DNA of 64,000 nt. Source: Phylloscopus collybita. Its lineage: Eukaryota > Chordata > Aves > Passeriformes > Phylloscopidae. This document shows, piece by piece, positions 14,431 through 25,500 of the stretch (position 1 is its first letter; every line of letters starts with the position of its first letter). The translations under genes were made by a program, and so were the position numbers. The notes under the pieces were generated by a model that was not told the DNA's origin, did no database searches, and was given only the letters and a program-made list of their open reading frames with translations. The stretch lies in assembly GCA_027886175.1 (NCBI GenBank), contig JAJNNQ010000013.1:7149501-7213500 (forward strand). The letters run 5' to 3'.

Positions 14431-17400
14431 CTGAGAAGAAAACAATAAAACAATTAGGCATGAGCTATAATACAACATGTTACTGTAATTCCTTATAAAA
14501 TTATATCCAACGGTAAGCATGGCATGCTGAGTATGAAATCAAAAAGCAACTCAACCCACACACTTAGCAACATCTTCTCTGGGTGAGGAAAATTCACTTT
14601 TCCCAATAAGGGATCTAAATAATCTATAAGGCAACTGTTTCTACATGGAGATTAAAAATGTAGAGGGGCAAAGAATGAAGATGACCACGTTTTAACTTAC
14701 TCTGCTGAAAAACTACTTTCACCTTTTCCAGCTGTTTAACCATTTGCCTATTCACTGCTTGTTTCTTAAACAAAATGCAGAACTACAGAGGATATGTAAA
14801 AAAGCTGGTTTAAGTAGCTCAGTTAGTTATATTCATTCCTTCTTTTGAAACACTGATTGACTGACCACATTGTTAAAATCTCTCTTTAACCATAGGACTG
14901 CATTGCTATTTCATATTAAAATTTGAAGCTAGAAGCTCAAAAGCTTTATGAATACAGCTGTCTAGTATTCATCCTTTTCAGGTTTACCAATGCCTTTTCA
15001 AAAGGCTTCTTCAAGCCTTCAAAAATTCAAGGAAAAGAAAGTTCTTCCAAGATGGTGCATGGAGTTAGCAGAACAGTGAGATACAATCAGCTGAAATTTT
15101 AGGTCTAAAATGCAGAATTTACCAGCAGAATTAACTATAGGGCAGTGTAAGTTATCATTGAAACTCTCTAAGGATAAGAACTACTGTTATTTATATTTCA
15201 GAATAAATAAATAGTAAAATCACATTTTTTATGCAAGTGACATATGGCTGTTGAGTGACATAAAGCTTCTGATGTCCAAAGTCATATGTCATGGACTGTG
15301 CATAAATTAACATTTTAGTGCCCTCCTTTGTCACAACTGTCTGCAATATTTACCACTCCGACACAGCTAACCAGCTACATGGGAATAAATACATTGTTAC
15401 AAAGAAGAATCTTTTCTGAAAGAAAATCATCTTCCAATGTTCAAATTGGAGAGAATTGTACGTGGTTAACCTCCTGCTTTTTTTCAGTTGTTCTTCTTTG
15501 GATACTTGCAGTGCTAAAGAAATGCAACAGGCACTGGCCCCTGGCCTGACAAAATGAAAGAAGGAGCTCTTACTGCTTCTGAGGTTATTGAGTTCAGACC
15601 TTTGTAAACATTAACACGTTAATAAGACGTGCAGCTTCTGCTGTTCTGCCCTCATGGCTGCAATTCTGCAATTGCAGAGTGTGCACAAGTCCTCTCCGCT
15701 CTGAAGAAGGAGTGGGCTCCTACCAAGGCTGAGTTCCAAGCCCCAGCTCATTACCTCATCCAGTACACTTCTGCCCTGAAGCTCCAGCTACATTTTCCAC
15801 ACTACCTCTTAGGAGCTATGGAACATGGGACCTGTAACTTTCCAGAGAAGTACATACATTAGAGGGAAATATGTCAGGTTACAGAGTTCAGACCTCAAGG
15901 TCCATGATGACAGCAAGGAAAGAGGAACGCTCTCTTTACTTTGTACCAAATACTTGGAATAATGGAGATCTGAAAAGTCAGTACAGCTATCTATAAGGGT
16001 GAGTAACAGGCAACATATTTTCCAGAAAGACCTTGAACTTTTTTTTAATGTCAAACGGTTAAAACATGTCCATTTGAAATATGTTCACTGAAATGTACCA
16101 ATAAACTGATTATTTTACATAAAGTGCATGCACAGAAATGCCTGTGCAGGACTAGCCCCTAAGGCTATGCCTACTTTTCCCTTCCACCTTAGGATATCAG
16201 GACTACTTTACTCTGCAATTTCTAATGAAGGCACAGGACCAGCTTTGTCTTCAGCTCTACATCTTACACCTTCTCCCAAGCCTCCAATCACCTTTACCTG
16301 TAACTTTTCCATAGGCAAACTATGAATAGCTCCATCCATTACATAATCATGACGGGGCACAGAAGGAAATACAAACTTATTTCAAAGTTTCACTCTGACC
16401 AAAATTATCTCCTATTACCACCTAAATACCCACAACAAATTATTTCTTGTTGCCAGAAGCACATCCATGAGACATTCCAGACAAGTTAGCTCACAACAAT
16501 ATACATTTTAATCCATGCTATAACCTCTTGGTCTAACTAGCCCAAAACTTGGCTAAAAGCCCAACTTTTCACCATTAAAGAATAATTCACAAGCCAAGAT
16601 ATGTATGGGATCAAGGGTTAAGGGAATTTTACATTGTTTGAAACTAATTATTAGGATACCTTTGTTGGAACTAAACCAACACTAAGGGCTTATTACGTGG
16701 TCAAGAAAATGGTGTAATGTATTCAGAAGAACTTTCCTATCCTCTTGAAAAACCTATCTTTCCAAAGCCAACATGGAATATGAGAAGCAGAAACTAAGTT
16801 TCTGAAACGTGTATTGGAACCTCTGACCACAGAAAAACTGAAACTGTAACAAAGTTCACTCTGATCAATCAAAACTTCCTTTAAGCTACAACAATGGTCT
16901 GATGATGTCACCCTGAAACTGGAGAAATTGGTTCCAAAGCCTGAAGTCCATTCCTTCTGGTGACAAGAATGTCCTAGGAACAGAGAAGTGGCAATCACAC
17001 TCTGCTAGCATGCAATACTTGGCTTCGACCAAGCAGCTGCAAAATGAACTATCCCGGCTTCTGGATCCATTAAAAAATAACCCAAAAATTCCTACCCATG
17101 AAACTGTTTAACCACAATTGGGAAGGGAAGACTTTAATATATGTCTGTGCAGGTGAGTGGGAAAGTACATGCTTTAGAAAGCTAAAGAAAAATTATTCCA
17201 AGGTACCACACTTGTGCCCTGACACCAGCATGGTGTCACATTCTGACTTCCACAGTTCTGACCGGCAATTTCCAAGACTTTGTCCTATTCATACCGATGC
17301 TATGAAGAAACACAACGTTACTGCAGTGGGATAGACTTCAGTATGTTTGGTTTAGATGGAGAGTAGCTTCCTAAGTAGCTGATAACTGACCCAATGCAGC

Positions 17401-18483
17401 AACCCAGCTGCCGGGACCGAGGCACTGAGCTGCACTCCATTTGATGTGCAGCCAGTTCAGATGGCATTAGGAGAGCGTCTTGTGACAGCTCATGTCGCTA
17501 GGTAAAGAAACGCTTGTCATGTGCCTTCCCTTACAGAACCAACTTTTTTTTCCCAGGGCAAACTGCTTTATTCTAAGACTCTTACACTCTGACTCGTCTG
17601 CAAGACAAACACGCAGCTTGGAGCATCCGAAGGAAAGGCCTGAGGAAGAGGTGCGACAGCCATGTGCCCCAAGAGCTGCTAAGAAAGTTTCTCGCCTCCT
17701 TCCCAGGAGTGTGAGCAGATGGTCCTCACAGAGCCCTGACAGAGCCCGCACCAGGTGAGACCAGCACGGCCACCGTCCTACCCGGGACAAGGATCCCTCC
17801 CGCTTTTCCACGCGTGGATGGGGCAACGGCTTTTCCCCTCAGGGCTTACCCAGCTTCTCCTGGTTGACTCCGTTGGAGCTGCTGCAGTTCTCCACCAAGG
17901 TGCTCGTCTCCTCGCGGTGCAGAGCAGCCTCCCCGTCCCCGGGCGGCTGCTCGGGCTTGGGGCCGCCGCGGGGGTGCTGCTGCCGGCCGCCGTGCGAGTG
18001 CCCGTGGCCGTGGGCGTGCCCGTGGCCCCCGACGCCGTGGTGGTTGAAGAGGCAGAGCCCCAGCAGGTTGATGATGAGCCCCGCCACCCCCACAGCGATG
18101 ACCACCAGGGGCTGCTGGATCTCGTGGGGCTCCGTGAAGCGCTCGATGGCCTCCAGCAGGATGGTGAAGCAGAGGGCGGTGAGGAACACGGCGTTGACGA
18201 GGGCGCCCATCACCTCGGCCCGCACCCACCCGAACGTGTTCTTCTTGGTGGCGCGGGTGCGCTGGGCGAAGCGCACGGCCACCAGCGCCACGACCAGGGC
18301 CATCACGTCGGAGAGCATGTGGAAGGAGTCGGAGAGCATGGCCAGCGACGACGTGACGCGGCTCACCGCCACCTCCACCACGAAGAACAGGAAGGTGAGC
18401 GCCAGCATGCATAGCAGCCGCGCCCGCCGGTTCTGCCAGCACCGCGGCCCGCCCGGACCCTGCGTCGCCATCCCCCCGCACAT
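13520..18483 (-). CDS. SLC30A1: Zinc transporter 1 (ZnT1), two coding exons
   Basis: Cation-diffusion-facilitator transporter that exports Zn2+ from the cytosol, mainly at the plasma membrane. Joining 18483-17850 to 14430-13520 gives 514 residues (human about 507). Visible parts: TM1 about 23-43; TM2 with the zinc-site motif H55-x3-D59; TM3 about 90-113; TM4 about 124-146; a cytosolic His-rich loop about 148-170 (repeated HGH); TM5 with the second H253-x3-D257; an extracellular loop with cysteines and glycosylation sequons NAT (296) and NRS (307); TM6 about 320-343; the cytosolic CDF C-terminal domain about 350-432; and a Cys-rich tail (CRTQC, KQCC at about 445-455) ending in ESSL as in human. 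The intron (17849-14431) has GT-AG ends and splits a Gly codon in phase 1. The 5' end lies in a CpG island with a metal-response element, fitting MTF-1 induction by zinc known for this gene. NEK2 lies upstream on the same strand. Confidence 0.97.
14431..17849 (-). other. SLC30A1: SLC30A1 intron 1
   Basis: About 3.4 kb with a GT donor at 17849 and an AG acceptor at 14431. I saw no coding exon or recognisable repeat in it. The stretch next to exon 1 (about 17400-17850) is moderately GC-rich. Confidence 0.9.
17850..18483 (-). CDS. SLC30A1: SLC30A1 coding exon 1
   Basis: Encodes residues 1-211 plus the first base of codon 212: TM1 to TM4 and the His-rich loop. The donor reads CTGG|GTAAGC on the minus strand. 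Two in-frame ATGs, at 18483 and 18471, could start the protein. The second has G at both -3 and +4, the first has T at +4. Human ZnT1 begins close to the Cys-Trp pair that follows both. I used the first ATG for the span; the true N-terminus may be four residues shorter. The exon is very GC-rich, so long open frames on the opposite strand are composition effects. Confidence 0.96.
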
Positions 18484-18615
18484 CGCGGCTGCCCCGGCGG
18501 GGGCGCGAGCAGCGCGGCGGGCGGTCGGAGCCCCGAGCGCTAGGGCGGCCGCTCCGCTCCGCTCCCCCCGCGCCGCCGCCGCCGCTCCCTCCGCAGGCGC
18601 CGGGCGAGCAAACTT

Positions 18616-18622
18616 TGCACCC
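18616..18622 (+). promoter_or_regulatory. Metal-response element (MTF-1 site)
   Basis: TGCACCC fits the MRE core TGCRCNC exactly, and the bases that follow (GAGCC) come close to the extended TGCRCNCGGCCC form. It lies 133 bp upstream of the first SLC30A1 ATG, between the CCAAT boxes and the coding start. MTF-1 activates mammalian ZnT1 through such sites. It is the only exact core I found from 18484 to 19200. Confidence 0.6.
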
Positions 18623-19068
18623 GAGCCCCCTCACTCTTTTCACACGGAACCCGAGCGCCGCCTCGGCCACACCCCCGCCCTCGCTCCATTGGCCGGCCCG
18701 CCCCGCCCGCCCTGCCGTGCCCTCCCGCCCCCGCTCCCGGCCCCGCTCGCCATTGGCCCTCGCGCCCTCGCGACAGCGGGGCCCCGCCCCCGCCCGGTAA
18801 CGCCCAGCGAGTCGAGGCCGCCCAGTTCCGCCCGCCCGCGCCTGAAACTGGGAGTGGGCGGGGCCACGCGTGACGCACAGGCGAATTACGGACTCCCATT
18901 GGCTCACTCCGCCGGCTTTCCCCTCCCGCCCCGCCCCCGCAGGCCCCGCCCGCAGCGAGCGGGACTCGTGCAAAAGGTGCGCTTCACACGGCCCCGGCCC
19001 GGCGCGCGCCCGGGGGCGGGGCTCCCCCTGCGGGCCGCGGGGGCGGGGCCCGGCGTGAGGGGGCGCTG

Positions 19069-19076
19069 TGACGTCA
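19069..19076. promoter_or_regulatory. Palindromic CRE
   Basis: A full TGACGTCA octamer, the consensus CREB/ATF site, lies at the distal edge of the SLC30A1 CpG island about 590 bp from the start codon. A related half site, TGACGCA, occurs at about 18870. Function is inferred from the motif only. Confidence 0.5.
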
Positions 19077-19129
19077 CGCGGCCTGAGCGGGGATTTCGGG
19101 TGGGATTTGCGCTTTTTCTGTGACTTTTT

Positions 19130-19143
19130 GGGGGGGGGGGGGG
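19130..19143. repeat. G14 homopolymer
   Basis: Fourteen G residues mark the boundary between the SLC30A1 CpG island and the AT-rich spacer. Confidence 0.9.
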
Positions 19144-19269
19144 TTCTGTGCAATGCTTTTCCTGTCCGTGACACTGAGGGCAGTAAAATAAGTGCGGATC
19201 TTATCAATAATAACTGATGAATGGTTAAAAAGAATTGGAAGAAAAGTTCTGCTTCGAGTTTTGATAGGC

Positions 19270-19330
19270 TGTATAATATCACATCATATATCATATCGTA
19301 TATCATATTATCATATCATATAATTGCTAT
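19270..19330. repeat. ATATC-type AT-rich simple repeat
   Basis: Imperfect repeats of CATAT/TATCATA units just outside the SLC30A1 promoter island. Confidence 0.75.
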
Positions 19331-19505
19331 AATATTAGATACTAGTTATTAAAATTTATAATAATTGTTTTATTGTAATATAGCAGAAAATATGTAAATA
19401 CTTAAAGATCAGTCCCTGGACTCTGTTTGGTTATGCTTGTAGATAGGAAAGGGAAAGCAAGTGTTTTGAGACATCCAGAAAAATCACAGAAGCACAACCA
19501 CAAAA

Positions 19506-19508
<3 letters not shown>

Positions 19509-19552
<44 letters not shown>
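19509..19552. repeat. A44 homopolymer
   Basis: 44 uninterrupted A residues, the longest homopolymer in the window. No retroposon body was recognised upstream, so it may be slippage or the tail of an unrecognised insertion. Confidence 0.9.
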
Positions 19553-19554
<2 letters not shown>

Positions 19555-22500
19555 GCCAAAATTACAAAAAGGCAGAGCTGACCTCTTACTTTGCCCACTG
19601 TGTTCCAGGGAACCAACAGACACGGCAGCAAGAGAAAGAGTGTGAAGGAATATTCCGTGAGCAGAACATGGAGAGGAGAGAGCGGCCCTAGCTCTTTGCA
19701 GCTGTAGAGGTGTAGCTGTGTGTGTGGACCCTTAGAGGCAGGAAGAGGGCTGGTGCCCTGAGAAGGAAGACCTAGCCAGAATGCCAAATGTTGTTCCTAA
19801 ACTTGGAGATTTCAAAGGGATTGTGATTCAGGGTCTGTGCAGAGGTTCTTGACTTCATTTCGGCAGTAAAATGGCAGAAGGTGCTCACACGTCCGCAAGG
19901 AAAGCGTTATCAGTGAGAATAACAGAGAGCAGTGATTCAGGACAGGCTTGGCAGCATCCCCATGAGCCCACACCTGGATACCACACTGTTATCCATGTCT
20001 GCCATCCCCTCACCTTTGCTTAACCTTCCTCCCATGGCAGAGCTGGCTTGGGCACCACAGGCCCTGCAGTGCTGACCTGTGACCCTGAACCCTGTTTTCT
20101 GTAAGAGTGTCCTTGTGTCAAAATCTGGGTGTGCTACGCGCTGGACGTAGCGGTAGCAGCCCACGCAGAGTTCTTTAATGACCATTGTAAAGAGAGTCAG
20201 CAATTAGGTTGCTATAACGTTCTCCTCACCTGCCTGGCTTCCCCTATGCCCTAGCATCACTTACGAAGAAGTAAATAACCAGGAAGCTGAGCAGCAATTA
20301 CATGGCAACAGAACATGCCCATTTTGTGCCATCCTCACTCCCACACAAGGCCATTAGTTAACAAGGAAGGATTGCCCGAATTTAGGATATATGGGTCAAA
20401 GAAACTGGTATGGTTCAAACCTCTTTTAATTCCTGCAGGTGAAGTGGGTCATCACTTTACAGGGATTGCTATTAATCCAATGGAATTTAGCTAGGAAGGA
20501 AGGGAGGAAAACAAGTTTGGTGTCTCTCATTGGTTCAGCTTCAGGAATTAATGAAACTGGGTTTTAGTTGATTGCCACTGGGGTGTCATCATAGTTTTCT
20601 TGATTAAAAGTACTCAGTCCCCTCCTGGGAGATATAAACAGGATATCAGTATCAGTAGAACCCTGATGAATAAAACTTCATTATAAATTGTGTCAAGAGC
20701 TTTGCCTGATTTAAAGAGGGAAGTTGGGGCTTCTTTCTTGGTATGCAAATGATGTCCAGATCAATTTGTGATCCTTCTAACGTCTCTTCACCGTGAGACC
20801 TGATCTGCTGAAGGATACCCACACCACTGATCAGTGTGCTGCAGCCTTCCCCTTACAGGATGGCATATTGTTGATCCTTAGCCATGTCCAGGGACAGCTT
20901 TTTGTTCTGCTATACCAGGCTGGATGCTGAATTCCACTTGGGGCCAAAAGCCACAGGGCATGGACCACATACCCTAGGAGAATGGGAGGGCGTGGTTTCC
21001 TGCCAGGCAGGGAAGAAAAATGGTTCCTGAGGCCTTCCACTGCTCCCTGATGAATAGGGCTGGGCATATAGTTTTGACCCAGCTACTGTTGTCTCCATGG
21101 GCTTCAAACACAGGGACTTTGACAAACGATCCCCTTGGCAGCCCAGTCCCACTGCTGAATGTGCCAGGCACGGACAGGCAGCTAGACCACACAGGAGTTC
21201 ACATGGCTACCTCGTCCCCACATTCTTTCTTGTAAACCAGTGGGCTGTATGCTGCTCTTTCCAGGCTTTTCTATTGTATTACCATACACCAGCAGCCAAG
21301 AGGAACAGGGATAGGTCCTAAACTTAGGGCTGTCCATCTGGCAACATCATCAGTTTTAAGATTAATGGGAAAGTGACTGGTACAGGTACCTAATGAAACC
21401 ATAAATGGTGTTTTAGGGGAGACACAATGTTCCTGCTTATGCTTTTATGGAGAGTACTTTGTCTTCAGAGGAGGGAGGACTCTGGATTTTTTGTTGAGGT
21501 TTTTTTTTTAGGCTTCCAGGCATTGTTCATGGCTCAAAGAATTCTTTCTCAGCTCAGCTTCCGGTCCACAGATGTGGAAGGACTCATCTAAAATCTGTTT
21601 ACTTACCGTAAATGCTCTGTGTTCCGAGAGGAGAAGTAGCTGTGGATGTCTGGCACACAGTTTCCTCCCCCTCAGAGCCAGGTGACAGGTCTGAACAGAG
21701 AGCTGCTGCTTGTCACCTGTCCTGCAGTGAAACATTTTGTACCGGGTCCTGCTGGGCTCTCCTGAGCCAGCTGAGCACTCTGTGAAGAACAGGATTTTGG
21801 CTGGGAGTTTTGCTATTACTCAGCATGTTTGCTGAGTAAATAAAGTCACTGCTCTTTCCCTTTAAATTTCTGCACAGGGTTGCAAGTGGAGGGATCTCCA
21901 CCATGGAGGGCTCCTCATCACTCTGTGCCTTTCCACTTGGAAAAGGTGAAACCCTGCCTATAAACCACCAATGCAGTCCCATATTACAGAGCACCCTGCC
22001 TCCTTTTAAACACCTAAGTCTTCCCCTTTCTCTGCAGTCATCAGACCTGTCGGCTTTTAATGAGGGCTTGTGGGACTGTGGCAAACATGACTCCATCTGT
22101 CTGTTCCACTTCAAGGCTGTCAAGTGCTCATTTTAGGCTGCGTCTCTCGCAGGCAGTGTCTCTCTCTCTCTGGTAGCTGTCCTTACAAGGTTTCTGCAAA
22201 TTAGATGCAGTCGGCAACACCAAAGCCAACAGAAGCACTCACTGTCCAGTTACCGGCATGAAAAAGGTTGTTCCTTGTAATGAAAAACAACACAAATGAA
22301 AAAGTGAGTATTACTGTTCCTGTAGCTCTAGGTTGGATTCACTGTTGTGCACTGATTCAGGAAAACAGCTTTATCAAGGAAAGGACTTAGATGTATTTGC
22401 AGTTAATTAAAAGGCCTTCTTTGAGCAGAGGCAAGTTCAGCATGTGCTTACATGCTTTTGTTTGTGACATGTTAAGAAAGACTACAGAGTAATTGGCACT

Positions 22501-25500
22501 GACATAGGAAATGAAGGACACCTTGCTCTATAAAGATATTTCTACTTCTACGTGGTTACTGTGTCTGTGAAATCAGGGCTCTTTGGAAGTTGGTGGAAGA
22601 ACTCCAGGCAAGTTGAGGGGATCAGTATATCATCCACTATACTTCTTCTTAACCTTGCAAAACAGATTAAAGCCCCTTTTTTTCCTCCCTTCCAAAACAT
22701 TTTCCACCTAATGAAGAAACACCTGATTTTTAAAATATGCCTCTCTTATGTCCAGTTTTGGTCTTTCTTTTATTTTGCATTTTTACTTTCAAGCTGTTGG
22801 AAGTAAAATAGCAAAAATAGCATTCAGTATCCTGTAACTACTTCAGAGCTTTGGGCACAATTAACTGTATGGCCAATCTGAAATTGTTTCTAATGAACAG
22901 GCGTGCTCTTTTTGGTGAACTAAAGAACATTTCCTGGCTGGCTTGATTACCAATTTATCTGCTTATGATACAAATAATATTTTTCTTAAAATCCACAAGT
23001 AGGCAGGCAAAATAGTTGCTCTAATCAGCTGTGAAATTAATACTGATACTGGTATTAGTTAGCACTAATGCCTTATTCAGCCAGTGCTTGAGTAGATCCA
23101 ACTAGAAAAATCACCACCATATTAATCATTAAAGGAAAAAAAGGCAGGGAAACTGGTGTTACTCACTTTTGCACACAGTGTGGCTCTCTGGTGGAAAGAG
23201 TAACAATGATTCAAAAGGAATGGGAAAAGTCTGTAAATATGTAATTCTGGAATGAAAAAATGTCATTGCATCTGATTGGTTCATAACATTTTTATTTATT
23301 ACTGAAATAGATTATTATCCTTCATATGGCATTTTTAATAAATCATACTGTTAAGCTCTGCCTTTTATTATCTTTAGAAAGAACATGAGAGCAAGCCAAT
23401 TACCTTGGAGCCATGGTAATGAGTATGAACAAATCAATGGGTAATTGCCGGGGACAGACACTGAGAGAGATACGTGCTAATCACCGTGGTGTATGCTACA
23501 CCTATTTACAGTATCAGCTCCTTTCAGAGAGCTCACAGTACTTTCTGGTGCCTGGGCTGGCTAACTGGGGGCAGGCATTTCCTCTGTCACAGTAGGATGC
23601 TGGATTCCATTGGTGAAGATTCTCTAGATGGTCTCTTGTAGGAAGAAGATCACTCAGGTCCTTTGAGGTAAGTCCCTACAGGAACAGTTAATACTGTAGG
23701 AACTCATAAACATGCATGTACTGGTATTGGAAAAGGCAGTTCAAAACTAGTTCAACAAGTGCAGCTCTGAGTTGTGGGAGGCTGCAGAGCACCTCCGTGT
23801 AGTGCTGCTCAGAAGCAATGCCCTTTGGTGGCACATTTTGCCCTGAGGAATGGAGCTATGCTGGTTCATCTCCATGTTTCCTGGGAGCTCAGTGACATCA
23901 AGACTGTGCAGAGACCTCAGTCCCAGTGACTGAGCTAGGCTATGTAAGAACATGGTACCAGAAGAGGAAGATCCCCAGGCAGATTGGAAAGGAAGCCTTC
24001 CCCCTGGCTGTGTGTATGTAGAGTTTACAGGCTGCTTCCTGGAACAGCCATGAGCACAGGATACGGCACATCCTATCATTTCTGCTGTGTGGGCAGGCCT
24101 GCCTGCAGCGTGGCAAAGAGCCTGGTGGCACAGGATGTGCAGGGCATGCTCGGGCTGGGGGCCACCTTGACAGGCTCCTGCTCTGACCTGGCGCCAACAG
24201 GTCTGATCTGGAGGGCAGCCTCAGGCTCACCTTCCCTGGCAGCCCAGGTACTCCTGGTGTTTCCAGCCAGCTCACCTACCCACACCCTGCTCCTGCTGCC
24301 ACAACACACCGGGCAAGAGCTGCAGCCTTCTGTCCCAGCACGAAGTATGTGAAGTCATTCAAGTGGCTGAAAAATAGCATACTCATCATTTTACCATTTA
24401 TGTATTAGATATTTACTGCGTCAGCTTGAGGTGGATGAATTTGCCTTTATTACACAATAAATACTGATGCTTTGACTTGGAATGTGCTGCAATCCCAACT
24501 CTGAGACCTGCTGGACACTGCTGCTTTTCCCAGATACCACATGTGGCCTTCACATAAGGAAGGATCAATTATATTTGATATTTGTCAAATCGTATCCCAA
24601 GGCAGTAAACATAGATAAACATAAACATATTATGTTCTGTAGCTGCATCTATTAATTCTCAGAACTGCCTTCTACAGAGGCCATTTTATTCTCAACTTAA
24701 GCTGGTCCAACTAAAAGCTGGTGCCAAAGGGGGCCACTGCAAGTCTATTTCAGAAATTATATTCCTGCTCCTAACCAGGACTCAGATCTAGCAATTAGGG
24801 CATGTGATGCCACGAGGGGCATCAGCTTGGCCTACCACTGCAACCAAAAACCAAACTCTTTTTCATCCTTATTGCTTTTCATCCAGGTCAGCAAGCTAAT
24901 CCTATTTACCTAGGGCAGCAGGATTGCTAGAGCTGACACACAGGACCATGTGATTGGGGCAGGGGAAAGTGTGTGACCATACACTGGCACCCACTGATGC
25001 TGGTCATGAAACCACAGCCTCAACTGGGCAATAAGGGAGGGATTCATGCTTGGGGATTGATAGCTGATACACAAACATCTTGTGATCAGGAGTCTCCCTT
25101 TAGAGTCAGCAGAGATCTAATCAGCTTTGTCACTGAAGTCTGCAACATGGTTTATCTCCTCCTACAGTGCTATGTACTTGATTAGATGAATTCCATCTTT
25201 AGAGTGCGCATTTCTGTCCTGGATTATAAAGAAAGCCTGGTGTAAATTGCTTGGAGATTAGGTCAATGGGTAATGAAGCGAGTCCTGCCCCCACTGTTGG
25301 TTTTGCCCACTATAAGACAAGGATTTTCCTTATTCTTACATGAAAGAGCATGAGCTAAGTGAGTTTTTTAACATCACAAACTGAGTAATGCCAGCAGGAA
25401 GAGCAGAATCCGGTGGCTTGTCCTGACAAGACCAGTGGTTATACCAATATGCCAGAAATGTGATGTTCAGGGCTGTTGTCTCCAAACTCAAATTCACAGG

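Larger units (their letters stand above)
17860..19090. promoter_or_regulatory. SLC30A1: CpG island covering the SLC30A1 promoter, 5' UTR and exon 1
   Basis: A dense run of CpG and GC boxes ends abruptly in AT-rich sequence at about 19090. Minus-strand CCAAT boxes (ATTGG on plus) lie at 18688-18692, 18752-18756 and 18898-18902. Sp1-like GGGCGG boxes are frequent from 18850 to 19050. No TATA box is visible close to the start codon. The transcription start probably lies between the CCAAT boxes and the ATG; this is inferred. Confidence 0.85.

Noticed and set aside
17864..19123. 419-codon plus-strand reading frame opposite SLC30A1 exon 1
   Set aside because: Antisense shadow of the GC-rich exon and promoter, with Pro/Ala/Arg-rich composition and no domain.
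17846..19306. 486-codon minus-strand reading frame overlapping SLC30A1 exon 1
   Set aside because: It is out of frame with the real SLC30A1 protein and is open only because the CpG island is poor in stop codons. Its residues are Arg/Gly/Ala/Pro-rich and it starts in AT-rich upstream DNA.
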